From the NCBI RefSeq assembly GCF_016920785.2, contig NW_024609846.1, forward strand, positions 122,415,473 through 122,479,472: 64,000 nucleotides of DNA, given 5' to 3'. This stretch comes from Ixodes scapularis. Taxonomy: Eukaryota; Arthropoda; Arachnida; Ixodida; Ixodidae. A model generated the notes under the pieces. It made no database searches. It had not been told where the DNA came from and saw only the letters and a list, made by a program, of their open reading frames with translations. Shown here in pieces: positions 52,501-63,370 of this stretch (the stretch's first letter is position 1; every line of letters begins with the position of its first letter). The position numbers were made by a program, and so were the translations under genes.

Positions 52501-55500
52501 GCCATCATCCACCGGCCCGGATTTCGACTTCGACGACTCTGCTCATGGAACATGTCCACCGGCTGAATTTGGCCAATGCCTAGTGTCAAGCTACGAACAT
52601 TGGGACAACAGCCGGCATGCATACGGTGTACAAAAGGCGCAGCGATTCAGTGACGACTTGGGGCGTGGAGCCGGCACGATCATGGCCGTGCCGCTCACGC
52701 AATTTCTGCTGTTTGTCCAGGTCATGGGGCGTTGTGCTCCATCCCCGCTGCATCGAGTGAACAACGGAAGCGCCATGCATCCGCCATCATCCACCGGCCC
52801 GGATTTCGACTTCGACGACTCTGCTTTGGAACATGTCCACCGGCTGAATTTGGCCAATGCCTAGTGTCAAGCTACGAACATTGGGACAACAGCCGGCATG
52901 CATACGGTGTACAAGAGGCGCAGCGATTCAGTGACGACTTGGGGCGTGGAGCCGGCACGATCATGGCCGTGCCGCTCACGCAATTTCTGCTGTTTGTCCA
53001 GGTCATGGGGCGTTGTGCTCCATCTCCGCTGCATCGAGTGAACAACGGAAGCGCCATGCATCCGCCATCATCCACCGGCCCGGATTTCGACTTCGACGAC
53101 TCTGCTTTGGAACATGTCCACCGGCTGAATTTGGCCAATGCCTAGTGTCAAGCTACGAACATTGGGACGACAGCCGGCATGCATACGGTGTACAAAAGGC
53201 GCAGCGATTCAGTGACGACTTGGGGCGTGGAGCCGGCACGATCATGGCCGTGCCGCTCACGCAATTTCTGCTGTTTGTCCAGGTCATGGGGCGTTGTGCT
53301 CCATCCCCGCTGCATCGAGTGAACAACGGAAGCGCCATGCATCCGCCATCATCCACCGGCCCGGATTTCGACTTCGACGACTCTGCTCATGGAACATGTC
53401 CACCGGCTGAATTTGGCCAATGCCTAGTGTCAAGCTACGAACATTGGGACAACAGCCGGCATGCATACGGTGTACAAAAGGCGCAGCGATTCAGTGACGA
53501 CTTGGGGCGTGGAGCCGGCACGATCATGGCCGTACCGCTCACGCAATTTCTGCTGTTTGTCCAGGTCATGGGGCGTTGTGCTCCATCCCCGCTGCATCGA
53601 GTGAACAACGGAAGCGCCATGCATCCGCCATCATCCACCGGCCCGGATTTCGACTTCGACGACTCTGCTCATGGAACATGTCCACCGGCTGAATTTGGCC
53701 AATGCCTAGTGTCAAGCTACGAACATTGGGACGACAGCCGGCATGCATACGGTGTACAAAAGGCGCAGCGATTCAGTGACGACTTGGGGCGTGGAGCCGG
53801 CACGATCATGGCCGTGCCGCTCACGCAATTTCTGCTGTTTGTCCAGGTCATGGGGCGTTGTGCTCCATCTCCGCTGCATCGAGTGAACAACGGAAGCGCC
53901 ATGCATCCGCCATCATCCACCGGCCCGGATTTCGACTTCGACGACTCTGCTTTGGAACATATCCACCGGCTGAATTTGGCCAATGCCTAGTGTCAAGCTA
54001 CGAACATTGGGACGACAGCCGGCATGCATACGGTGTACAAAAGGCGCAGCGATTCAGTGACGACTTGGGGCGTGGAGCCGGCACGATCATGGCCGTGCCG
54101 CTCACGCAATTTCTGCTGTTTGTCCAGGTCATGGGGCGTTGTGCTCCATCTCCGCTGCATCGAGTGAACAACGGAAGCGCCATGCATCCGCCATCATCCA
54201 CCGGCCCGGATTTCGACTTCGACGACTCTGCTTTGGAACATGTCCACCGGCTGAATTTGGCCAATGCCTAGTGTCAAGCTACGAACATTGGGACGACAGC
54301 CGGCATGCATACGGTGTACAAAAGGCGCAGCGATTCAGTGACGACTTGGGGCGTGGAGCCGGCACGATCATGGCCGTGCCGCTCACGCAATTTCTGCTGT
54401 TTGCCCAGGTCATGGGGCGTTGAGCTCCATCACCGCTGCATCGAGTGAACAACGGAAGCGCCATGCATCCGCCATCATCCACCGGCCCGGATTTCGACTT
54501 CGACGACTCTGCTCATGGAACATGTCCACCGGCTGAATTTGGCCAATGCCTAGTGTCAAGCTACGAACATTGGGACAACAGCCGGCATGCATACGGTGTA
54601 CAAAAGGCGCAGCGATTCAGTGACGACTTGGGGCGTGGAGCCGGCACGATCATGGCCGTACCGCTCACGCAATTTCTGCTGTTTGTCCAGGTCATGGGGC
54701 GTTGTGCTCCATCCCCGCTGCATCGAGTGAACAACGGAAGCGCCATGCATCCGCCATCATCCACCGGCCCGGATTTCGACTTCGACGACTCTGCTCATGG
54801 AACATGTCCACCGGCTGAATTTGGCCAATGCCTAGTGTCAAGCTACGAACATTGGGACGACAGCCGGCATGCATACGGTGTACAAAAGGCGCAGCGATTC
54901 AGTGACGACTTGGGGCGTGGAGCCGGCACGATCATGGCCGTGCCGCTCACGCAATTTCTGCTGTTTGTCCAGGTCATGGGGCGTTGTGCTCCATCTCCGC
55001 TGCATCGAGTGAACAACGGAAGCGCCATGCATCCGCCATCATCCACCGGCCCGGATTTCGACTTCGACGACTCTGCTCATGGAACATGTCCACCGGCTGA
55101 ATTTGGCCAATGCCTAGTGTCAAGCTACGAACATTGGGACGACAGCCGGCATGCATACGGTGTACAAAAGGCGCAGCGATTCAGTGACGACTTGGGGCGT
55201 GGAGCCGGCACGATCATGGCCGTGCCGCTCACGCAATTTCTGCTGTTTGTCCAGGTCATGGGGCGTTGTGCTTCATCTCCGCTGCATCGAGTGAACAACG
55301 GAAGCGCCATGCATCCGCCATCATCCACCGGCCCGGATTTCGACTTCGACGACTCTGCTTTGGAACATGTCCACCGGCTGAATTTGGCCAATGCCTAGTG
55401 TCAAGCTACGAGCATTGGGACGACAGCCGGCATGCATACGGTGTACAAAAGGCGCAGCGATTCAGTGACGACTTGGGGCGTGGAGCCGGCACGATCATGG

Positions 55501-55820
55501 CCGTACCGCTCACGCAATTTCTGCTGTTTGTCCAGGTCATGGGGCGTTGTGCTCCATCCCCGCTGCATCGAGTGAACAACGGAAGCGCCATGCATCCGCC
55601 ATCATCCACCGGCCCGGATTTCGACTTCGACGACTCTGCTCATGGAACATGTCCACCGGCTGAATTTGGCCAATGCCTAGTGTCAAGCTACGAACATTGG
55701 GACGACAGCCGGCATGCATACGGTGTACAAAAAGCGCAGCGATTCATTGACGACTTCGGTCGTTGAGCCGGCACGATCATGGCCGTACCGCTCACGCAAT
55801 TTCTGCTGTTTGTCCAGGTT
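49564..55820 (+). repeat. LINE 5' monomer array (about 22 units of 281/282 bp)
   Basis: Units begin GGGGCGTGGAGCCGGCACGA (49564, 49846, 50128, 50410, 50691 ...) and include CTCACGCAATTTCTGCTG, CTGCATCGAGTGAACAACGG and CCACCGGCCCGGATTTCGAC. Two variants alternate: 282 bp with CTCATGGAAC and 281 bp with CTTTGGAAC. Identity is very high, mostly single substitutions. The last, partial unit starts near 55757 and diverges after TTTGTCCAGG at about 55819, where LINE-specific sequence begins. Every unit has an ATG (MAVPLTQFLLFVQ frame). In the last unit this ATG is the start of ORF1. By analogy with rodent L1 monomers, the array may act as a promoter. Confidence 0.9.
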
Positions 55821-56693
55821 GGTGACAATCTTACTAGTCGTTCAAGATTTTATGTTTTTCTGTTGCCGGTTCCACCCCATGTCGTCTTTGTTACTGCTAA
55901 GTCACGGAATGTCACTTGCCGCGCGCGGCGACAATTTGTGCTGATGCGTAGTTATGCTTTTTATTTTTTATTGTTGCTACTATGCGGAGATATCGAGCTG
56001 AATCCCGGTCCTGATACGGCGGCCACTTTACAGATACTTTTAGATGGGCAGAATGCCATTAAAGCTAAGCTTCAAACTATCGAAACTAATCAAGAGCAAA
56101 GCAGGGCGACCCTGGATGACCTAAAAACACGCATAGAATCATTGGAACAGCATCTGGCCCAGTTCAGTGAAATGAAAGCAGCAGTCATGGATTGCAGGAA
56201 ACAGTGTGAGGACACGCATAGCGTAGTAAGAAGTCTAACCGCTAAAGTAGACGATCTGGAAAATCGAAGCCGGCGTTGTAATTTAATTTTTTACGGAGTA
56301 CCTGACACAGACACCCGAGAGTTACCTGCGGCGTCTGAGAAACGAGTTCAGGAAATTGCCACTAGACTTGGACTAGAGCCCGTTCAGATTGAAAGAGCGC
56401 ACAGGCTTGGTAGATACTCTATTGGCAAAGCTCGACCACTTATCGCAAATTTCGCGTTGTTCAAAGAAAAACAGACAATCTTGTCAAACGCAAATAAACT
56501 AAAAGGTACTACCATTAGCATTTCGGAAGATTTTTGAGAGGCGGTACGCAGAAAAAGAAAACAGCTCTGGGACTTCGCCAAAGATCACCGTAATGATAAT
56601 ACTCGTGTAAACCTTCGATATGATGCACTGTACTTAAATGATACAAGATACATCTATGACGAAGCACTTGGACAAGTTGTTCAGAGTACTTGA
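55779..56693 (+). pseudogene. LINE ORF1 with 2A motif, coiled coil and RRM-like domain
   Basis: The start ATG lies in the last 5' monomer; an internal Met at 55944 begins MRSYAFYFLLLLLCGDIE. A hydrophobic stretch runs into the 2A-type ribosome-skipping motif GDIELNPGP (55986-56012). Then follow a coiled coil (about residues 85-170, leucine/glutamate heptads such as LKTRIESLEQHLAQF) and an L1-ORF1p-like RRM starting RRCNLIFYGVPD. The C-terminal part contains IERAHRLGR and ANKLKGTTISISEDF. An in-frame TGA at 56535 interrupts it. The frame then reads EAVRRKRKQLWDFAKDH to a second TGA at 56691-56693, the likely natural end. ORF2 follows in the same frame. Confidence 0.85.
55986..56012 (+). promoter_or_regulatory. 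2A-like translational recoding site (GDIELNPGP)
   Basis: The codons give GDIELNPG|P, matching the D-x-E-x-N-P-G-P consensus at which ribosomes skip one peptide bond between Gly and Pro. It directly follows a leucine-rich hydrophobic segment. 2A motifs at the N-terminus of ORF1 have been reported in several APE-type non-LTR retrotransposons. Skipping would release a 77-residue leader (or 22 residues from the internal Met). Confidence 0.9.
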
Positions 56694-59423
56694 CAGAAAA
56701 AGAGCTGCTCGACTTCAAACATATCATTTCTGATTGTGAACTGCCGAAGCGTAAAAAATAAAGTAGATGATTTCAACAATTTGTTGTGTATGACAAAACC
56801 TACCGTGGTTCTTGGAACTGAATCATGGCTAGATAGCAGTATCAGTGATGACGAGGTATTTCCAGACAACTACATATCTTACAGAAAGGACAAGAACTAT
56901 CATGGTGGGTGAGTTTTTATATTGGTAGATAATACTGTTTCTTCTTATCGGCTTGACATTCCAGTTGGGTCGTGCGAGGCTGTATGGTGCCGGGTTCGTT
57001 TATCAAATGGCAAATCACTAACGCTATGTTCTTTTTATAGACCGCCTGAAAGCTCTGCTAATATCATCGTTGAACTTTCCGAAATGGTAGAAACAATTCA
57101 AACAGACTGTCTTATTATAGGTGGTGATTTTAATGTACCTGAAGTATTTTGGAATCGGTATATGTTGCAGACTGGAGTGGTAACTGGAGTGGGAAGGGAA
57201 ATGATAAACATGGTGCGTACATTTGCACTCACCCAAATTGTAGAAGAACCGACAAGGGGAAACAACATTTTAGACTTAGTCCTAACAGATCAACCCGCTT
57301 GGGTAAAGTCTAGTTTGATCCCACCTGGAATAAGCGACCACCATGTAGTACTTTGTGATATGCACGTATCGTATGAAAAAACACAGCCAAACACTGCCCG
57401 GAGAATGCACAATTATGCAAGTGGAAATACTGCTGAGATATGTTCTTCTTTAGACGAATACTTCCAGGAATTTGAAGTTTTATCAGAGTCTCTTAGTGTT
57501 AATGATCTCTGGTTACTTTTTAGGGCAAACATTTTTGAGCTACGAGACCGATTTGTGCCATCATGGCTATTAACAGCAAGACGTGCAAAAAGTAAACCTT
57601 GGTTTAACAAGGAGTTACGGGCTCTTAGAAATAGGAGACAGAGAGTATTTAATAATCTTAAAAAAAAATCCTCCTCAGAAGGTAGAGCGAAATTAAAGGC
57701 TATCGACAAGGAATTTAAAACTGCAACGAGTGAAGCAAAAACTAATTTTCTTGAGTCATTTCCATCGCGAATTAGAAAGAACCCGAAGGTGTTCTGGAGG
57801 TACGTTAAACGTAACAGAAAATATAAAGTATGCATCCCACCACTCGCGCATAACGGCGACTTAATAGAAACTAGCCTTGGGCAAGCAAACTGCCTGAACG
57901 ACTTTTTTGGCTCAGTCTTTTTACCTAAAACGTTAAATTCTAATCATTCAAGTCCAGCTAGAACGAATAATGAAACCATGGGGGAGGTATTCATCGACGA
58001 GCATGGAATTACACTGCTGCTACAGCGTTTGGATCCATCCAAAGCGGGAGGACCAGACGGCTTGCCAAGTAGTATCTTAAAGTTGTGTGCGCGGTCCGTT
58101 TCACCGTTTCTGAAGGTGTTGTTTACTAAGTCTCTTAACACTTGTGGCCTTCCCAGCGATTGGAAGACAGCTTGTGTTGTTCCTGTGCATAAATCTGGAC
58201 CTAGGGAGCTCGTCACGAATTACCGACCCATCTCTCTAACAAGTATTGTTTGCAAAACGTTAGAACATATTTTATATACTAGCATTATAAAACACATCGA
58301 CGCGCATGCAATGTTTAATCCAACGCAACATTGTTTTCGGCAGGGAGTCTCATGTGTTACTCAACTAACAGAGTTTGTTCACCAAATAAGTGAAAAATTG
58401 GATCAGCGAAGATGCATATACTGTGTATTTATAGATTTCAAAAAGGCGTTTGATGTCGTAGACCCCAACTTACTTGTTCGTAAGTTAAATAGTTTTAATA
58501 TTAACCCTCGCATAGTTGAGTGAATTCAGGAATATTTAAATTTAAGATCCCAATATGTGGTAGTAAATGGTGCTGCATCAGAAACTATTGACGTGACGTC
58601 AGGCGTCCCACAGGGGTCGGTGCTGGGCCCGTTGTTGTTCTTGGTATATATTAATGACGTCGCAGAAAATATCACTTCTTATATGAGACTGTTTGCAGAC
58701 AACTGCGTCGTGTATCGAGAAATTAGAAGCGAGGAAGACAACTATGCATTGCAACGCGACCTATTCAGAATACACAGGTGGTGCCAAGAATGGAATATGA
58801 AGCTAAACCTAGGAAAAACAGTACATATGTGCTTTTCAAGAAAAAAAGATGGACCTAAAAATGTATACATGATTGACAGTACCCCATTACAAACTGTGTT
58901 TGAATTTAAATACTTAGGAGTATACCTAACACCATCCTTGTGTTGGCACAGGCATGTTGATTTCGTAACAGGGAAAGCTTGTAAAGTATTGGGTTTTTTA
59001 CGACGCAATACCCGACAATTTCCGCAAAGTGCGCGAGATTTGTTATACAAAACTTATATCAGGTCTGTTCTCGAATACGCGAGTACAGTCTGGGACCCAC
59101 CAACTGCTGTTGATAAAAATAAACTTGAAAGAGTTCAAAACTTAGCGGCTAGATATGTTTCCGGGAATTATAACAGGCGACTCAGCATGACAAGTCTGAA
59201 GGAATTCTTAGGCTGGGAATCTCTTGAAAAAAGAAGGAAAAAACTACGGCTAAAATTATTTCATAACATTTACCACCGCAGAACTGGTATACAGCGCGAA
59301 AACTATATTTTCCCCCCGCATTATATCTCTCATCATGTCGATCACGAACATAAGGTACGTGAATATAAATGTAATACAAACCAGTTTAAATCTTCTTTTT
59401 TCCCCAAATCTATTAGCGAATAG
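56694..59423 (+). pseudogene. LINE ORF2: AP endonuclease and reverse transcriptase
   Basis: The APE-type endonuclease starts LIVNCRSVKNKVDDFNNLL, with VVLGTESWLDSSI, LIIGGDFNVPEVFW, LVLTDQPAWV and ISDHHVVLCDM. RT follows: KAGGPDGLPSSILKLCARSV, WKTACVVPVHKSG, NYRPISLTSIVCKTLEHI, FIDFKKAFDVVD, GVPQGSVLGPLLFLVYIND and LFADN. The catalytic second Asp of the usual FADD is Asn (58701-58703). TGA codons interrupt at 56910 and 58521 without shifting frame. The C-terminal region contains LEYASTVWDPPT and LERVQNLAARYVSGNY and ends at 59423. Confidence 0.9.
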
Positions 59424-59638
59424 AACCAATTGCCTTCGGAGGTTGTTGATATTTTGGACAATGACGCTTTTCTTGCTGCATTGTGAGAAGTGTTTTCTTT
59501 TTTGTTTCCCGTGTACTGGGTATGCATGTGCCCGTTCTGTTATGCTCCCTTATATTTGCTTAAATGAATCACATTCATGTACACTTCCCCACCCCCCACT
59601 GTAATGCCACTGGCGCTGTGGGTAAATAAATAAATAAA

Positions 59639-59645
<7 letters not shown>
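59424..59645 (+). other. LINE 3' UTR and tail
   Basis: About 200 bp of T-rich sequence ends CACTGTAATGCCACTGGCGC then GGGTAAATAAATAAATAAAA. The AATAAA-type repeats serve as poly(A) signal and tail. Confidence 0.8.

Positions 59646-59697
<52 letters not shown>
59646..59697. repeat. (AT)n microsatellite flanking the LINE
   Basis: About 50 bp of TA repeats ending ATACATAATAAAT. A TA run (49549-49562) also flanks the LINE's 5' end. Confidence 0.95.
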
Positions 59698-59699
<2 letters not shown>

Positions 59700-59869
59700 A
59701 TAAATTGTTCAAGACTGCGCTTTTAGAACGTGTATTAATGTCGGATATACGCCCACGAACATCACCGCGCCGCTCGAGAAGAAGCAGTTTTTTCACGTCG
59801 ATATGCGTCGATAGCCCAAATTTTCACACGTAGTTGCGCCATGGCCTTCCTTCCTTCGACATTGTGATG

Positions 59870-60378
59870 TACGTAACCAATCGGAGCGCTACGGTCTTAT
59901 TTCTAGGAGGTGTTGGTCCGGCCATACCCGTCCGGCCCTGTCCCCCTCCCCCTCCGGCTTCTGGCGGCTGTTCGCAGTAGCAGAAAGAGCTGACGGTTTT
60001 GTGGAGCTAGGATAGATGGCGCCACTAAAACTCCGTATAATAAAAGTTTTGTCGATGATACCAGGTTTTTGACGCCTTTATATTTATGTTGGAACGACAA
60101 AATTTATAGAAAAGTTACCTTTTTATCGAGCAGGTATTCGTACAACTTGCTATCTTTCTACAAGACCCTCATTGACGTCATGCCACTTGTTTCTCATGCC
60201 CGCCGCTCGCGGCTGCAGGTCGGGGAATATTCTAATTTTTGCCTCGCTATTACGCGGCGGAATCGCAACATTTCGATGAAACGAGGCGTGTTTTTTGTCA
60301 TTTGTGACAAGGTGAGCACTGTCAAAAGTAGAAGATGCCAATTCTTTCGACGTTAAAATTGTTGCAGAGCTCCTTTAA
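59870..60378 (-). repeat. Dispersed repeat, inverted relative of 47281-47690
   Basis: On the minus strand: TTAAAGGAGCTCTGCAACAA near 60375 and CACCTCCTAGAAATAAGACC near 59900. No coding frame of note. Confidence 0.6.
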
Positions 60379-60429
60379 GGAACGATCGCTTAAAGAAGCC
60401 CTCTAATGACATTCGAGCTTCTGACCTAT

Positions 60430-60700
60430 TTATGTTATTAATGCGAAAGCATTAACTGTTTCATGGAGCGAGCTGACGTGATCAGTTTGAAGTGTGAAAA
60501 CGGCTCCCAGTTTCCGTGATCGCCTTGGGTTCCATTGGCTGGCGCGTGTCGACGGGGCTCCATTGGCCGCTGCGCCATGGCCTCCGAGATCCCGAAGCGC
60601 GCTCGCGCTCTAGTACGCAGCAGACGACGAAAGGAGCGGAGGAGGTGCTTGTATGCTTTGGCATTCACAACTCATAAGAAATGCTTAGGTGTAACTCGAG
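60430..60700 (-). repeat. Dispersed repeat, relative of 20926-21075 and 16163-16210
   Basis: 60430-60595 is the complement of 20926-21075 at roughly 80-85 percent. 60655-60700 is the complement of 16163-16210. Both outer ends carry ATGC[GC]AAAGCAT-type palindromes (GCGAAAGCATT, GTATGCTTTGGCATT). Confidence 0.65.
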
Positions 60701-62394
60701 TTTTTAGCTAATTTTTTTTTATTTGTTATTTATGCTATTTATATATATTTATGCTATTTATGTTATTAGCACACTGCGTTTTCAACACAGTGTGTTGAAA
60801 ACGTGTGACCAGTGATATAACCGGCAACCCTTTTGTGACTGGCAGTCGGCAAGAGCCGTCTGATATGTTTTTCTGCAGACTAAATAAAGTGTTATTGCTC
60901 CGTAAACCATCATTAGTCTTTCAAGAAAGCGTTTTTAATGAGTGGGAAGGATAGAAAATAGAGACAAATAGTATCTTTAAAATGTGCAGAAACAAGGGAA
61001 AAAAAAAAGAACAAGACACTCCAGCCTTCCAGCGGCGCAACCAAACGGCGCGCATGCGCACTAGCACTGTTAGCACATTGAGGTGGCTGAGCGCTGCCCA
61101 GCTATAGCCCTCTCGCGGGCGCACCACTGAGAGGCGGCGTGTCGGAATAGTCAAAGCACGTGCGCGACGCGTATTTCTATGATTTGGATCTGCCGTGTGT
61201 CGTGTGCTGTACTCGCAGTTCAGTATGTCGCCTCAATATTTCCGCATTTCTGCGCTGGTGCGCACACGTTCGTGCTCTCGATTGGGCGTGTCCGAACGTG
61301 GACGGCTCTACCAACACCACCTACACACGCTACCCCGAGAAGCTTCGTGGGTCCTAAGGAGCCGGACGCGCTTTCAATGGGGTGCCAGCCAAAGCTTGAG
61401 GCTCGATGATGAACCGAAGGTAGAGTTCAGGGCGACCTTGTGTATGACCTCTGTATGATGATGTGTTTGTCGTATCTCGCCGGCAGCCATTCACGCTGGG
61501 AACAAGAAATGCCACACATAGAAACGGTGTTCAATGAAAACAAAGTTGAAGCCCGGAATGTATATTGTAAGTGCGTTACAATTTCAAACGAGTAAAAGTC
61601 GTTATTTAGGAATCATCCGCTCCGTACCATGTCACACGTAAATCAACGTGAAAAACTGCTGCGAAACGCGACTGCATCAAATCCGTCGAAGCCGAACGGC
61701 AGATGCTTTCACGGACGCGACGTTGTTCTCTCTCTCTTTTTTTTTTTCTTGCGCGGACTTGCGTGACTTTTAGTAAAAAATAAATGCTTATTTTTGCGTG
61801 TTATCACCAGAATTTGCTTCTTTTATTTTCTCCCATCGCGGTGCGATTCCTTGCCCCGAACCACGGCATTGACACCGCCGGGCTGGATTCTATGGCAGGG
61901 CGCGGCGGAATGGACGACGAAGATCGTTCTATACGCCAGCGCTCGTTGGGTTCGCCGACGCCGAACTATAAACAGCCCAGGTCCATTGGCAACACCGATC
62001 GCGTTAGGAGCTTGAACTTACGACGAAGCGAGAAGTTTTAGCGAAGAGGCCGATGAGGCGGCGATGCGTGCACGTCATCGGTGAGGCGACCATGAGCCTT
62101 ACTCGGAGCCAATAGGCCAGCTGCTTCGCTCCAAGTCTCCACTCACTGAATTTCCCCAAATGTGTCTCGGAACAAAATGTTTTGCTTATTTTTATAATAT
62201 TAGTTCGCTTATAACACCCCAAAAATTGAAATTTCTGGGCAAGAAAACATTTTCATGTTCCTACGTTCAATAAGGTCCGTTTCAACGCAAATTTTGAACC
62301 AGTTCAAAAATCATTGAAGGGACCTCTTAAATTTGTTCAGAAGACATTGAACAGTTATTTCAGGGAGTGATAAATCTATATGTTTATTTATTTC
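60701..62394. other. No recognised gene
   Basis: A 12-bp stem hairpin (CGTTTTCAACAC...GTGTTGAAAACG) lies at 60777-60803. The frame 61784-62041 ends MAGRGGMDDEDRSIRQRSLG... and could be an exon, but no domain or splice evidence supports it. Remaining frames are short. Confidence 0.45.
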
Positions 62395-62750
62395 TCCTCT
62401 ATAATTAACGGCGTAATTGACGTGCATAGGTCCCGTGATACCAACTTTGCCGCCGTATCTGCCGGGAAAATTTAATTGATGTGTATATGTCACGGGTTGT
62501 CAGCTCAGGTGACGTAAATGTTCTGCTGCGGGGAAACTGACTTAGTGCATATGCACCTAACATCAAATTTTCCATTAAATCTAGCGGAAAGACTGAATTG
62601 GTGATTGGGCTATGTTTCCCATGACGTCAGGTAACGTGACGCTAATTTCCCGCCAAATTTAACAGCGAAACTGGACTGGTGTATAGGTCTCATAACGTGA
62701 GGTCTCGTGACATCAATTTTCGCACTAAATTCGGCGGAAAAATGTAGGGA
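62395..62750. repeat. Degenerate tandem repeat of about 90-110 bp
   Basis: Imperfect units share CGGCG/TAGCGG-type GGAAA blocks, ATAGGTC.C.TGA and a (T)GACGT.A core (for example 62405-62480, 62590-62680, 62680-62750). Sequence flavour resembles the 26-bp satellite of 23148-23690 (AAATCTAGCGGAAA), but the units are old and divergent. Confidence 0.5.
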
Positions 62751-63370
62751 CAGGCAGACAGTCAAAATTTTTAGATTTGGAGGGAGGGGGTGTTTTGTTA
62801 AAAAGCATACGCTCCAAAATCCGTGCCTGATTATATAAACAAATAAGGAAAAAAAAAAACGAAAAGTACGTGTCCGTTATATCAAGCGTAAAAAAACATT
62901 TGTTTAAAAAACTGTGCCTGAATATATAAACCAATAAAAATAAAGAAACGTAATTGTCCTGCATATTAGGTGCAAAATATTATAGTAGCGTTTCCGAGGA
63001 GGGGAGACGATTAAAACTAAACGTAATTTTGTTTGCTGGAGTAACGTTTTCCGTTGGCTTGTCCACACTTAGTTCAGCCTGCTCGAGGTGTCATATACGG
63101 TGGTTTGGGCCAGGAGCTCCTAGATAGCAGGGCAGTAGTGTTGAATTTTCAGCGTCAGCTACATTTGGCCTTCGCGAATCGCAGATCGGACGCGAGTGCA
63201 GCGTTTGGTTGGGATAGGTGTTCAATCGCAGTAAAAACACGAGTTTGAGTCCAACGAGCCAAACCCAACCTTTCGTGGGTGAACCTAAAAATGTAGCGCT
63301 ACCACCTCTCTGTGTAAAAGGGAAATTGTTCGGGCCCTAGAAATGAATCACGAATTAGTAACGAGCCTCG
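62751..63370. other. AT-rich stretch, 3' flank of the gene at 63371
   Basis: Two related segments share GCCTGA.TATATAAAC.AATAA (62824 and 62926), a short direct repeat. No ORF with motif. It may include the 3' UTR of the downstream minus-strand gene. Confidence 0.4.

Larger units (their letters stand above)
49564..59645 (+). mobile_element. CR1/L2-like LINE, full length with tandem 5' monomers
   Basis: About 10 kb: a 6.2-kb monomer array, ORF1 (55779-56693), ORF2 with endonuclease and RT (56694-59423), a 3' UTR and an AAATAAATAAATAAAAAA tail. The unit begins directly after ACACACATATATATATAT and ends directly before (AT)n, so both borders sit in the same kind of microsatellite, as expected if the element inserted into a (CA)n(TA)n tract. 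There is no RNase H domain. RT motifs and 3' end place it in the CR1/L2/Jockey group by eye. Confidence 0.85.

Noticed and set aside
49844..55400. Long open frames (up to 325 codons) with 94-residue repeats as a repetitive protein gene
   Set aside because: They arise because 282 is divisible by three. The 281-bp units break them, frames are open on both strands, and the array is better explained as LINE 5' monomers.
49564..55760. CRISPR-like regular repeat array
   Set aside because: Units are 281/282 bp and near-identical throughout, with no short repeat plus unique spacer pattern. The sequence is eukaryotic and linked to a LINE.
61784..62041. 85-codon ORF as a terminal exon
   Set aside because: No recognisable domain or clear acceptor. 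Left as undecided rather than annotated.
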